Of a DNA stretch of 64,000 nt, positions 49,001 to 60,300 are shown in pieces (position 1 is the stretch's first letter; every line of letters begins with the position of its first letter). The position numbers were made by a program, and so were the translations under genes. This DNA is from Volvox africanus (Eukaryota; Chlorophyta; Chlorophyceae; Chlamydomonadales; Volvocaceae): positions 56,251 to 120,250 of the forward strand of contig BSDZ01000088.1 in the NCBI GenBank assembly GCA_030268105.1, written 5' to 3'. Under the pieces are notes generated by a model. The model saw only the letters and a program-made list of their open reading frames with translations. It had not been told where the DNA came from and did no database searches.

Positions 49001-52000
49001 GAGGGGAGGGGAGGGGCGAGAGGGGTGCGAGGGGAGGGGGAGGGGCAGGAAGGAATGGATGGGCGGGGGGAAAGGAGGGGTTAAACCCAAACCCACACAC
49101 CCACACACTCCGAGCCAGCAACACTCGGGACAAAGAATTCAATACATGACGCGCACCAGCAGGGAGTGGCCGCCACCAACTCGCACCTAACCACCTCAAA
49201 ACAGAACCACCACAACCGCACGGTACGGCATTCGCCACAGGTGCCTTTAATATTTCTCCAGACCTGCTCACTGGCCGTACGATGCTTAATTTGGATACAG
49301 GTGCGTTACCCCGGTGTTCCGGTTGGGCGTGTGTGTCGGGGTTGGGCCATGCCTGGGAATGGACGACTTTCTGTGCCGTACATGCAAGGGGAGTACGGAC
49401 AGACAGTTGGGTGTGTTTTTCTCTTCCAGTTGTTGAAATGCAACCAGTGCAGGCATCTCTTGACTGCTCCGTTCCATCGATATCCTTTTCACGCACGCAT
49501 GCACGGACGCATGCATTCGCTCCCGCAGAGGACTGGGGAGAAGTGTTTATTGGCTGCTCTGGTGGCGGCGATATGAGCCTGGTAGTGGAGGTGGCCCTGG
49601 AACAGCTTACCCTCGTCGTCCTCCTCGTTGTCACCAACTAACATGACGGTGCACACGGTAAGCAGAACGGGCGCGCATCACAGTATGTGGATTTCAGCAA
49701 GGCCGTGTATTTGCTTTATATTGCGAATAATTTCAGTCCGTATAATTCAGATAAGTTCAGTCCACAAGAGGTGGCGCAAAAAATGAGTTAGGAGAAAGGG
49801 AAGCGCAAAGCGGCAGGGATTTGAAAGTCAATTGTTCGGCAAGTCCGACACCTGTGCGTTCTGTGTACGGAAACCCTCATGGTGGACTGGAAAGGAGTTT
49901 AGGACATGTGAAGGGAAAGTGTTTGGGGCCTGCGTCAGGGAAGCTCAACCGACGGGTGCCCGCAGTGCTCATTAGTATTCCGGTTCCAGGATATTCGAAA
50001 CAAAAGGTCAATCAGAGGATGAGGCTGCTGTTGTCGTACAGTGGCCCTTTTGCCACCAAATCGCGATGTTCCCTATCTTACCATATTACCATACTTGGAT
50101 GGTTCCAAAAAGCTTACCCCACGCCACAACCTGGGCAATATGAACAGTGCAAATATTTCCTGTGTAAACTCTCCCTCAAGTATGAAGCGCCCAATGTGGG
50201 GCTCGAACCCACGACCACAAGGTTAAGAGCCTTGCGCTCTACCGACTGAGCTAACCGGGCACGATATGACTAATGGATATCGTTCTATATTGTTATACCA
50301 TAATAACAAACACGTATCTGCGGGCACATCAATCTTCCCGCAAATTGAATCGACCTTTTAACACAAACGGCGCCAGAACCCGCCTTGGAGGCCGCCTTAC
50401 AGAGGAGGAGAATCTCCAGCCTGGACTGATCATGTGGCGACGGAGGGCAGATTCTGAGGGCCAATTTAGGCACTCGGGATACGACTGCGCATTTTTCAAT
50501 TAGTTTTATGTCGCCGAAGATTTGGAATCTTTGGTCTTCTTCCCTCTCCCCTTCTTCCCGTCTCCCCGTCTTTCCGCTATTTCGACGAATCAGTTGAAGC
50601 TGGGAGGCCTGCTGTGGAGGTCACAGCGGTCTCAACATCCACGAAGGCCGCGGGTAATGCCGTACAGCTTATGGCGCGGGCGCTGGCGGCGGTGGCGGCG
50701 GCGGCAGGGCGTGATGGGTGGAGGCTGGTGGGGCTGACCGGCGGCGACAAGAGGAATGCCATAGCGCGCGATGCCTCGGCAGTCGTACTGGTAGGATGAT
50801 TTTAAGGTTGGGGTATGGATTATGTCTGCCGTACGGGGCTCTTTGTGCAACGAACCGAACGAAGAATACATGCTGTCGTGGCACACGGCTTAATACCCGT
50901 GTTACTGTCCGCGATCTTCCCCCGGCCCCACCCGCTTCTCCGTTGGATGCTGACTGCGACGCCGCTACGTGTTTCACGTACGGCACGCCGTTCGCGTGGA
51001 CCACAGAGGCAGTGTCGTGCTGTACTGTGTACAGTGTCGTGCTGTACTGTAATAATAATAATGATTTCATCGTACTATACGGCGCTGTACAGGTCGCAGA
51101 GGATAAGCAGGACGCTGCGGCATCCCGCCATCGAGTCCCTGCTTAAGGACCTTCGTACGGAGTACGGCCCACCATTGAGACGGGGCTGAGCTTAACGCTG
51201 ACGCCCGCCGCCGCCGCCGGCTCACCGGCTGAGGCGCTGCCCCCCCGCACTGCTTCCAGCGGATGCGGAGAGGTTGCTTTCGTTGCTGCGAGGCTTACCC
51301 CACGGACCACTGAAATTCTCCCATGCCGTACCGGGCAAGTGGGGATGAAGGGGGGCTTTTGGGGTTCAAGTTGGGTTTTGATGTCGTTGAGGTAGCGGGT
51401 GCCATTGGGGTTCAGTTACAATTTATCAGGTATTCGCTGTTTGGGCGGGTAACGGATTAGCTCGCGTCGAGTGTCGATAGCACGCATCCCCCTCCCCATC
51501 CTTCATTGACCAGATTAGCACGGCAGCACAAGCAGGACGGTGTGAGGCGGCACGTTGCGCCATATACACACATATCCGGCTCTTACGCACTCACCCTGAT
51601 GGCCCCCTTTTCTTTCCCCCCAGGTTTTGGTAGAGACCAGCAACAACGTGGCATCTGTTAAGGAGGTTCGTACACATCGTCACTGGGAGGGGCAGTTTGG
51701 AGGGGTTGATGGGATGTTTGGGATTTGTACGGTGCCGGGGTTACCTGCCGTGCGACCAATTCCTTCACTCTACCGGACAGTACGGGAGAGCTCCACACTC
51801 CACATCCACAAACTCCACCCCACTTAGCTTAACCTCACCCATCCACATCCACATCCCATCAGCGCGATGTAGCTGGTGCACTGATGCCGTACCCTCAATT
51901 CCTGGGACGCCAGTCCTGGGCTTCCAGGGCTTCCTGGGCTTTCCTGCTCGACTTCCTGCCCCTTCCTGCCCTCCGTATTGCCCCACGGCATCGTGTCAGC

Positions 52001-54527
52001 ATGTGGTGCTTCCCAGCTCGTTTGTCGTATAGTTTGACAAATAGTCGACCCTTACCAACCCCGTAACCGAGCACCGGGCCGGATTTTTTATCGTTACACC
52101 TTCAACTTGATCTTCCGTACGGAAGCCGGTCAAGTACACTCTTTGCCCCCTCCTTCCCTACTCCCAATCAAGAAAGGCTATAACAATGACGAAAAAGGTT
52201 TGTACGGACGAAATTTCAAACAAACGCATATTGGAAAGAAAAAGCGCCCCGCCCCGCCCTCGGCGGTATTATTTCTTATTCCGATCCTCTTATACATAGA
52301 TCGTTCATCTCAACAAGTTAAAGACATGAAAACAAAGAATATCTAGGACCTAGTCCTTTCAACTTTCCCCGTACAGGTCCCCAGCTCCCTTCCCGCGCAC
52401 CGCCGCTATGTCGTCGGTAACGTCAACTCGCTCGTCACTCATGGCAGCTCTCGAAGCCACACGTGACGTCATCCAGGTACGAGCTACCATACGGTGCGGC
52501 ACGTGCTGTGCTCGTAATCATCAAGCTGCAGAGTCACCGTACAGTTAGACCGATGGGTCAGGCGGAGAGGGGTCCCTTCTGATGGTGGTGGTGTCCATTC
52601 CATGAACGTGTGCAGGGGAAGCCAGGGGTGTGTCAACCCGTACGATCGTCGTACTGTTACGGCGCGATTTTATTGAGAATAATCAGCACATCCATAAATG
52701 TGTCCCAAAACAAAAAGGTAACGCGGCGAGAGCCGGGCGGTTTTCATTTTGACACATCCAGCCTCACCCCTAAACCCCAAACCATTCCCCCATCTCCCGG
52801 CGCAAGGGCCTGGCACGATTAGGCGGGTGCGTTGAAGTCCAGAGGGGCAAAGGCGTATCCTGGCTGGCAGCCCGACCTGGACAGCAAGGTCCTGAAGGTG
52901 CACTGGGGGGCTCGTCAGCTGGTTATGGGCTTTGCCAGTTGTAAAGGGAATTAGGCCAGCGAGGATTGGTAAAACGGCAAGCATAAAAAGGGAAAGAGGG
53001 GAGCTTAACGAGCTATCAGCTTCGGTAGTGAAAAATACGTACCTGTGACCCACGGGTCCGTTTACTATTCATAGCTTCACTAAAACCCAACATACACACC
53101 GCCCCCGGACTTGCCGATCCCAATCCCCCCGGACCGCATCAGGTGACGTTGGACGCCTTTACCGTGATATGCTGGGCGGTAATCAGACCGCAAAGGTGCG
53201 TGCGCGCGCGTGTGTATGTGTGTATGTTGTGTATATGCGGGCGAGGGTGTTTGGGGGAGGGAAGGGGATGTGGGTCGGTGCGCGGGTGTGTAGGCTGAAT
53301 GCGGCGAGGAAGAAGGGGAAGGGGGAAGGGGGAAGGCACGGGAGTATTGAACATGACCGCCAATTCCACTACCACTAGAGGTGGGGGAATTCCAATGGGA
53401 ATTTGCCGTACATTAACTCGTGGATTTGGATCCTTAGGGTTCACGGCACGGATCTTCTTTGCAGGCGGCTCACATGTACAACGTTTTGCTCTTGCACTAG
53501 AGACGAGTGCTCCGCCATTGCTTGCTTTTTGCACTTCCTTCAGTAGCGGCACCAACCCGCACCCGCACCCGCACCTGCACCTGCTGTTGTGGGGTATCCT
53601 CCCTCTTCTACTAACCGACGGGGGATCTCACGCTACCTTGCTGCTGCAATATTGCTATTCTCTTGTACCGCCGCAAACCCGCCGTACAGGTGGGCGCGAT
53701 CCCACGCGGGACTGGAATGCGGCATCCTGGGGGAGAGTTCCCGGGTATGGACATGGTGTCATTTGGGTGAGTGGTTAGGGTTGTGGGGAGTGATAGGGCA
53801 GTTGGGGGTGGCAGTGGCGTGTGTCCTAGAGCAGGTAGAGGGGGCGGAAGCGCCACCTTCCACCGTGCGCGTGCGGGCGATGGTGCAGGTTGGTGAGGGC
53901 TCAGGTGCTGAGGACTTATGTGGTGAGGAGGGTGAGGGTGAGGTTGATGTGGTGTGATGTGGAGACATGGCGTACGGCCGCTGTGGAACACATACGGAGG
54001 AGTGATGGGTTTGAGATGTTGGCAGTCGGGTAGGGTTTTAAAGGTTCGTTGGTTGGTGGGTTGTTGCGTTCGCTTAGCAGTTGTGGATCTCGGACCAGCT
54101 TCGTGTGACCCGCCCACTTTTGCAGACTCACAATGACTGCGCTGCCTCACATCCCCCCTCAGACCACCATCAAGGGCGCCCACTCCCGGACGAGCGCGTG
54201 AGGGTGGGTTCGATTGGGCAGGTTGGGGGATTCGGCCGTCGATTGGAGGGTGGGAGAAAGGCGACACGAACCCGCCCGCGGGAAGAGACGAGGGGAGGAC
54301 GCTTCCTCACTACGGGATGTGGCTTGAAGCCAGTTGAGTGAACCAGTTCCAGTCACCAGACCCGGTGACAAATCTCCCCTTCCATTCCGCCCTCCCCATT
54401 CGTCGTACCCCTCCCCTTCCTCCCCCTCAACCTGGGTCCCTCCACCCTTCCCGCAGATCTCCACAGTGGAGCCATTTTGGAACTAACAATCAAGGTTCTG
54501 GAGCGCCTCGCAGATGTACGGCAGTGA
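46049..54527 (+). CDS. pepD: PepD-type M20 dipeptidase (aminoacyl-histidine dipeptidase) with many apparent indels
   Basis: PepD is a dinuclear-metal peptidase that cleaves dipeptides and other short peptides. Exons seen: 46049-46299, 46700-46830, 48587-48719, 48867 to about 49000, 49262-49300, 49529 to about 49650, 50594-50790, about 51093-51330, 51624-51665, about 52380-52476, 52823-52897, 53143-53195, 53690-53766, 54163-54197, 54457-54527. The N-terminus (MLSRGFCRTFGVRS) looks like a transit peptide. Motifs: YFKDLTQIPRPSKHEER, QYLKDFAAERQLPWQQDAGG, GHVDMVCEKEPSLDHNFL, GTTLGADNGIG, LTGRTMLNLDT, WGEVFIGCSGGGDMSL, GNAVQLMARALAAVA, VLVETSNNVASVKE, YPGWQPDLDSKVLK, RLYRDMLGG, HAGLECGIL, MDMVSFG, KGAHS. 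At least ten single-base shifts are needed to read it all, mostly in homopolymers, including three around the catalytic-Glu region (48934-48961). It is either badly sequenced or a pseudogene. Introns are long and one holds a tRNA gene. Confidence 0.88.
46831..48586. other. Long dipeptidase intron with no other gene recognised
   Basis: A 1.76-kb intron between VVVQ and GHVDMV codons. The frame at 47306-47584 and the AT-rich segment around 46.9-47.3 kb (with repeated AGTAACCAG/GGTTAC words) may be remnants of a mobile element, but no terminal repeats were found. Confidence 0.5.
48990..49078. repeat. GGGGA-rich polypurine tract
   Basis: A run of GGGGAGGGGAGGGG variants in the dipeptidase gene just behind the exon carrying the catalytic-Glu region. 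It obscures where that exon ends. Confidence 0.8.
50188..50260 (-). tRNA. tRNA-Lys (CUU)
   Basis: On the minus strand a 73-base tRNA folds well: acceptor stem GCCCGGT with ATTGGGC (two G-U pairs), D-arm TAGCTCAGTCGGTAGAGC, anticodon loop with CTT between AGGCT and AACCT, and T-arm GGGTTCGAGCCCC. The discriminator is G. The internal A box (TAGCTCAGTCGG) and B box (GGTTCGAGCCC) are intact and no intron is present. A T5 run about 80 bases downstream could end transcription; none is nearer. The gene lies antisense within a dipeptidase intron (between about 49650 and 50593). Confidence 0.95.
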
Positions 54528-57370
54528 CATCCATACGTCATGTTCTGGTCATGAGGGCACTGAGGGCAACGTTGAGAATCGATAGAATATGCTTGTTATG
54601 GTGGTTGCGTGTGTTGATGGTGATGTGGCAGCGGCAGCGGCAGCGGCTCAAAACAAGCACCCAACCAACGCGCTTTGCGGCATTCACGACTTGAGCCCGT
54701 GCCAGTGTAACCTGACTGTGACCCGCATCGCAATTGCCGTACGCCCCTTGCATACGCATCTCAGCTGCCGAAGCCTGGCTCTTAGGAGGTGGTGGTGGAT
54801 CGGGGGGAAAGGGTGGCTGCTCCCGAGACGTACCTGTGGTCAGGTCTGCCAGGTTCCACATGTCGCACCCGGGGGGCACCCCAGGCCCGCCAGGGTCTGA
54901 TCCACCCGTGCAGCCGACATAGGTGGTGCTGCCCGCTGCGGTGCAGCCGACGATGCTATGTAAGCCCTAAGTCCTATGTTCACACACATACACACACACA
55001 CACACATACACACACACACACGCGCGCGCACATATATATATATATATTATATATATTCATATTATATGTTTGTATATGTTTATATGTGTATTGTGGGGGG
55101 TGGATTACAAGTGCTTGTACAGCAGCAAATATCACCAACCGGCACCGGTTTAACGAAACACTAGCCTGTCCGGCAGATACCATGTCATCCTTCTTCATCA
55201 TGTGCAGCCACGTAATACCAAATCATGCCATATCGGCAACCCGTCCCCCGTGCAAACCCCTTGCCCCACCCCGACACCGACATATACACACAAATACAAG
55301 AGTATGTGTACGTGTACATTTGGTTGTGTGGATGGCTACGGTGTAATCTCGTGCGGTCACATGTGGCCAGAAAGAGAAACTTTACTTTACGTGTATCAAA
55401 CTAGTTTTGCATGCATGCATGTATGTATGAATGTATGTACGTGCACCTACTGACATTGGAGACGGGTTCATGGATAAGGAGCTCACAATTCCGTCACCGC
55501 CGCAGACAGCCAGGCGAACACGCGCCACTACCGCGTCAGGTTCCCACCAGTGCTCCAACAGCGCGCAATTCAAAGTCTCAAGTTGATGCCCGCCGCCGCA
55601 CCGCGCTTCCGTGCTACTGCCTATTGCTACTGCTATTGCTGAGGCTACTTATTGTTGCCACATCCGGTGGCATTAAGGGCAAAGCAAGGCAACCTCGGAC
55701 CTCCATCACCACCTAAGCCGCCATAATATCCACGCCAACCATTATCTCCATTAATTTGTTTACCCTTTCTGGCGGCCCTAATTTACCGCCTTTTTGGCGG
55801 CCCCTAATTTGCGGCAATACGGGGGCATTTCCTTACTATGCTACTGCAGTAGTCTAGTGGCTCATGCGACACCAGCTGCAACAGCATTTGCTCGGGGGCC
55901 CTATGTGACAAGGCATTTGCGCCTTACTCTTCGCATGTCCCCCGCTGGTCATCCACAACTTAATGGCACGAGAGCACGAGACGGGGCGGGTCTCGGATCA
56001 CTCACTGCTGGCATTAACATCCCATGCAGCAGGTGCGGAGAGGGGTTGGAGACGGCGAGGGCTGCGTGTGGCAGCTGCACTCCCTTCCGCCAGCTTCGCC
56101 CGCACATGCCGCATATTGCCAGGATGCCAGCCCCTTCGGAATTGCAATGGCAAGCCAAGTATCATGAGAATATATGCTGCACAGTACAAGTGGTCGCACC
56201 CCGTGACATTGGCATATTAATACACATTTTCCAGCCCCTGGCCCGTTCACTGCCATTGGAAGGGAAACATCTCTCCACGTCGGGGGGTAATCCTCGCGAA
56301 GAGAAATAATACACCGGTTTATGAGGACTGAGACTTAAACACGACCAGGGACACCGATCACGCCTGATGGCGTTGCTCACGACACGGCACGGCCGACCCC
56401 GTCCAGAAACCACACCCTCCTTCATGTGCGTGTGTGTGTGTGGTGTTGTGTTTACTTTTGTGGAAGCCCTTCCTCCGACTCCTCTCTCCCCTACCCATTT
56501 CACGCGCAGCTGCTGTTCGACCCGAGGCGGGGCAGAAAGGAGTAGCATCCGCACCGGCCTGGGGGTTGCTGACCTCCGGTCTCAGCCTCCACCGGGAACC
56601 TCCGGCAGCAAGGAGAGCCGCAGGGGCTTCAGCAGTAGCAGTAGCTGCAGTGGCTGCTGCCGAGTTGTTCTTCCAGGTCCACCGCACACATGGTGTGCTG
56701 AGCGGCGGTTCCCACACTGGTTCACTTGGGTGTACTCACTGCTCAGTACCGCACGTTGATGCGTACCTACCGGTGTGTCAGGAGGCCTCCCATCTCTTTC
56801 ACCCAACCTCTAGTGGCGGGTGTGCCGCCGCTATGCCTGGAAGCAATGACGGCCGGACGAAGACAGTGGGTGACCAGCGCTACTACCGCGAGATCCTGAT
56901 GACACCGCGGCCGGGATTGGAACCACAGAGGTCGATGGCAGTCTAGAGGATGAGGACACCGCCAGCACCGACCTGCTGCTGCAATCGCAACGACCGTGGT
57001 GGCTGTGGCGGCGGCGGTGGCGGCTGCGAAGGAGTTTCATCTGTTGATGGTTGTAGCAGAGGTAGCAGGTCGTTACCCCGTGCAGCGGCTTCATGATGTC
57101 CTTTCTCCCAGCTTTAGGTTCCTCTCCACCTTTAAGGAAATGAATCGGGAGGGGGTCGGGAGCAGCAACAGCAATCACAGAATTTGACACTCAAGGCTGC
57201 TGTTTGTACGACACACGTGAGACGGTATATATCCAACAAGTGTGAAGTGACACAATGACTCGCACGTGGAGGTGATGGTTGGTGTGGAGGAGATGGTAGG
57301 GGCTGAGGTTGGCGCTGAGTTAAATCTATCTATATAGACCTCTATCTAGACATCGCCCCGTGTGACCCAC
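54528..57370. other. Convergent intergenic region with weak coding signals
   Basis: Lies between the dipeptidase stop and the last placed exon of the CDF gene, so it holds the dipeptidase 3' UTR and probably the missing last CDF exon. One plus-strand frame (56874-57047) reads EVDGSLEDEDTASTDLLLQS and then a Trp/Arg-rich tail, RPWWLWRRRWRLRRSFIC, before TGA. It could be the last exon of a small unidentified gene, but upstream exons could not be assembled. Confidence 0.4.
54981..55060. repeat. CA then TA dinucleotide repeat
   Basis: A long CACACA/CATACA run changes into CGCGCG and then TATATA. Frames across it give His-Thr or Tyr-Ile repeats and are not genes. Confidence 0.95.
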
Positions 57371-60300
57371 CTTGTGTTCTTCGAGGTCCCGTTGCTCGTA
57401 GTCCACGTGTACGAAAGCCCGCTCCACCGTGTCGATTGCCTCAATCTGGGAGGAGGGAGCGTTGTGGGGACGTCCCGGGTAACGAGGAGGTTAACGAACC
57501 GAGGAGAGGAGAGGAGGGGGAGGAGGGGGAGGAGGGGGAGGAGGGGGAGGAGGGGGAGGAGGGGGAGGAGGGGGAGTGAAGGAGACGCGTGGCAGGAGGG
57601 AAAGCAGTCCGCAGGTAGATGGTGCGGATGGGAAGCTCCGTCATATACATAAGCACAAACACAAGCACAAGAAAAGATGAGTACGTGTGTTTGTGTGTGT
57701 GTGTGTGGGGGGGGGGTTGAATTATCACGATGCTTCCCGGTCCGCTGGCGGGCAGCCACAGGCACACGCTCCTTGCCGTACCGCTACCCGCTACCCGCTA
57801 CCGTGGAACATGGCCTTTGTTATCCGGAGGAAGTGGGCCCCCCTCCCCTCCCTCCCTCCCTCTCTCAAAGCACTCGAATGCGCACCTACCTTGTGCTGCA
57901 ATGCGAGAGCAATGTCGTGGGAGTCCCGTACTGACATATCCGACGGCATCACCACGTCCACCTCCACCACCACATTAGAGCCGTGGTGATAGGCCGTGAT
58001 GCGGTCCAACTACATGAGAATGCGAACGGACGCCATAACCCGCCATAACCACCATAACCACCATAACCACCACCACCACCATCATCATCATCATTCATTA
58101 TCATTATCATTATCATTATCATTATCATTATCATTATCATATCATTATCATTATCATTATCATTATCATTATCATTATCATTATCATTATCATTATCATT
58201 ATCATTATCATTATCATTATCATTATCATTATCATCATCACTTTTTGCCATAATCGTTATGCGCTTGCGATTACGTCGTACGGAGTACGATTTACCTAAA
58301 GTATCAGATGTGCAGGCATCGATGGGGGGGATAGCCCTAACCCTCGGGAAGGGATAGCCACATGTAGCTAGGCAACAGATAGCCACCACCACTACCACCA
58401 CACCCCGCCAGCTGCAGCTGCAGCAGAGCAGGTGACAGGGTTCGTGTACGAAGCCTGCAAGAGGGGCCTTCAGGTGGCAATTACACCAGCTGCGATATAG
58501 GCAGCACCGAGAGGCCATTATAAAGAGCGACACACGAATTGTTAATCGTGATGTTAATCGTGCACCACATGGGGGGGGGGGAGAAGGAGGGGGGAGATCC
58601 GCAAGTCCCGATTGCAACCAAGTTAGCTGCTCATCCGCATATCGCCCCCAAGTTACGACAGATTCAACAGACGCTTAACAACGCGAGCCCTCCAACAGAG
58701 CGACGCTGTGTTGTGCAAGTCTGCCCGGGGAGTGGACGACGCTGCTGATGACCTACCGCCAGTCCCGGTGGTGCGAACACGCCACTCTTTGACTTGCTGG
58801 ACGACCTCCACGGGGCCTCTACCCCGATGATCTTCTGACCCTGTGGGACGAGGGGTCGCATTGGAGTGTGTGTGTATGCGTATTTCTCAAGCGGTATTAT
58901 TGGCATCCTCGCGCTCTGGTTCAATTTTGACATGCCCCGCCTACGGCATACACCCCTACCTCCGCCCATTCGGGCCTGGTTCAACACCACCCCGACCCCC
59001 CCTCCCCCTCTGATGCCCTCCGTCCCTCCCGCCCCCGCCCCCCCCCCCCACGTACCTGGTCCCAGCAAATTGACCAGCCAATTCAGATAATAACCAGCGA
59101 CATGCCCAGCGCTAACCAGCGGGTCCACATACCAGTACTTGGGCCGGAAACCCGGATACGGCGGCGCCCACGATGGCGGCCACGTTTGACATGACGTCAT
59201 TGAGGTGGTCCTGGGCTAGCGCCAACTGCCCCGGAGGAAGGCGGGTAAGGAGTGGGGCGGGTGCGGTGAAGTCAGAGATTGTGGGGACTGAGGAGCACAG
59301 CGGAGTCGCCAACCGAGCAGTGTGTATGATATGAGGGGGGGAGACGGGAGGGAAGGGGAGGGTATCGTGAATGCGGCCACAAGCGGTATCAAGGGCGGGT
59401 AGGAGAAAGGGAGGCCAGTATGGGGATTTAAGAAACATCCCCCTCCTTCAGCATCGCACGCAGCTGTTACCTATGGCACTCCACTCCACTCCAGTCCACC
59501 CCAACCACAGGGGGACAGGTCATCTAACTGTTTTGTGAAGGCCGCTACCCTACTCAATGCCGTTAAGGTGCTCATGTGGGTCGCTAAGCATTTCCTTAGA
59601 TTCTTACCAGATACCGTATTCGTTGCAACGTCAAACACATACATCCACACGCACACGACGGTGTGACCTACCATGAGGGATTTTTTCATGAGTATCCTGC
59701 AGTACAGCCACAGCGCCAGCTTGAAGGCCGTAGCAGCCCCCCAGCACGATGAACAGAATTGCCTCCGCCTTCACCTTGAGAGGGGTGGCCTGTGTGTGTA
59801 TGTGGGGGCGCCGAGGGGGGCGAGAGGGGGAGATATGGAGCGACACAGCAACGGGGCGTGTCGGGGACGTTTAAGCGCACACAGAATTAGGACAGCGGGG
59901 AGTCACAGGATCAGGTCGGGGTTCGGGCGTAGACTGGAAATGGGGGGAGTGCGGGTTAGCCCCTCGTCACGGTTTGCTTACGTTCCTCCTCGCAGCTGTT
60001 AACGGTAACCATGCGCCCTCGGTGTAGGGTGTAGGGGTGTAGGGGTGTAGTGGTGCCACCATGGAACGACCGATTGCTTTATACAGGCAGGCGTAATTAG
60101 ACAGCGCCACATGCACCGCCCCTCATTCGCACCCACCGTGGAATCCCTGAACCAAGCACCCGATGGCCTCCCGAATGACAATGGCGGTGGAGACGAACAT
60201 GATGGCGGCGCAGGCCAGCACGGCCAGCTCCGAGATGCGGGTTCTGCCAATTGGAAAGCGCTGATTGGACCTACACGGGTCGCGCACCGACAAGCAGTTC

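Noticed and set aside
54976..55201. Frames encoding His-Thr and Tyr-Ile runs
   Set aside because: Simple CA/TA repeat translations.
58020..58236. CRISPR-like array
   Set aside because: The units are contiguous hexamers with no spacers; this is a microsatellite in a eukaryotic intron.
57949..58617. 222-codon minus-strand frame with Asp-Asn repeats
   Set aside because: It is a read-through of the TCATTA hexamer array; only the 58009-57890 part matches a protein family, and in a different frame.
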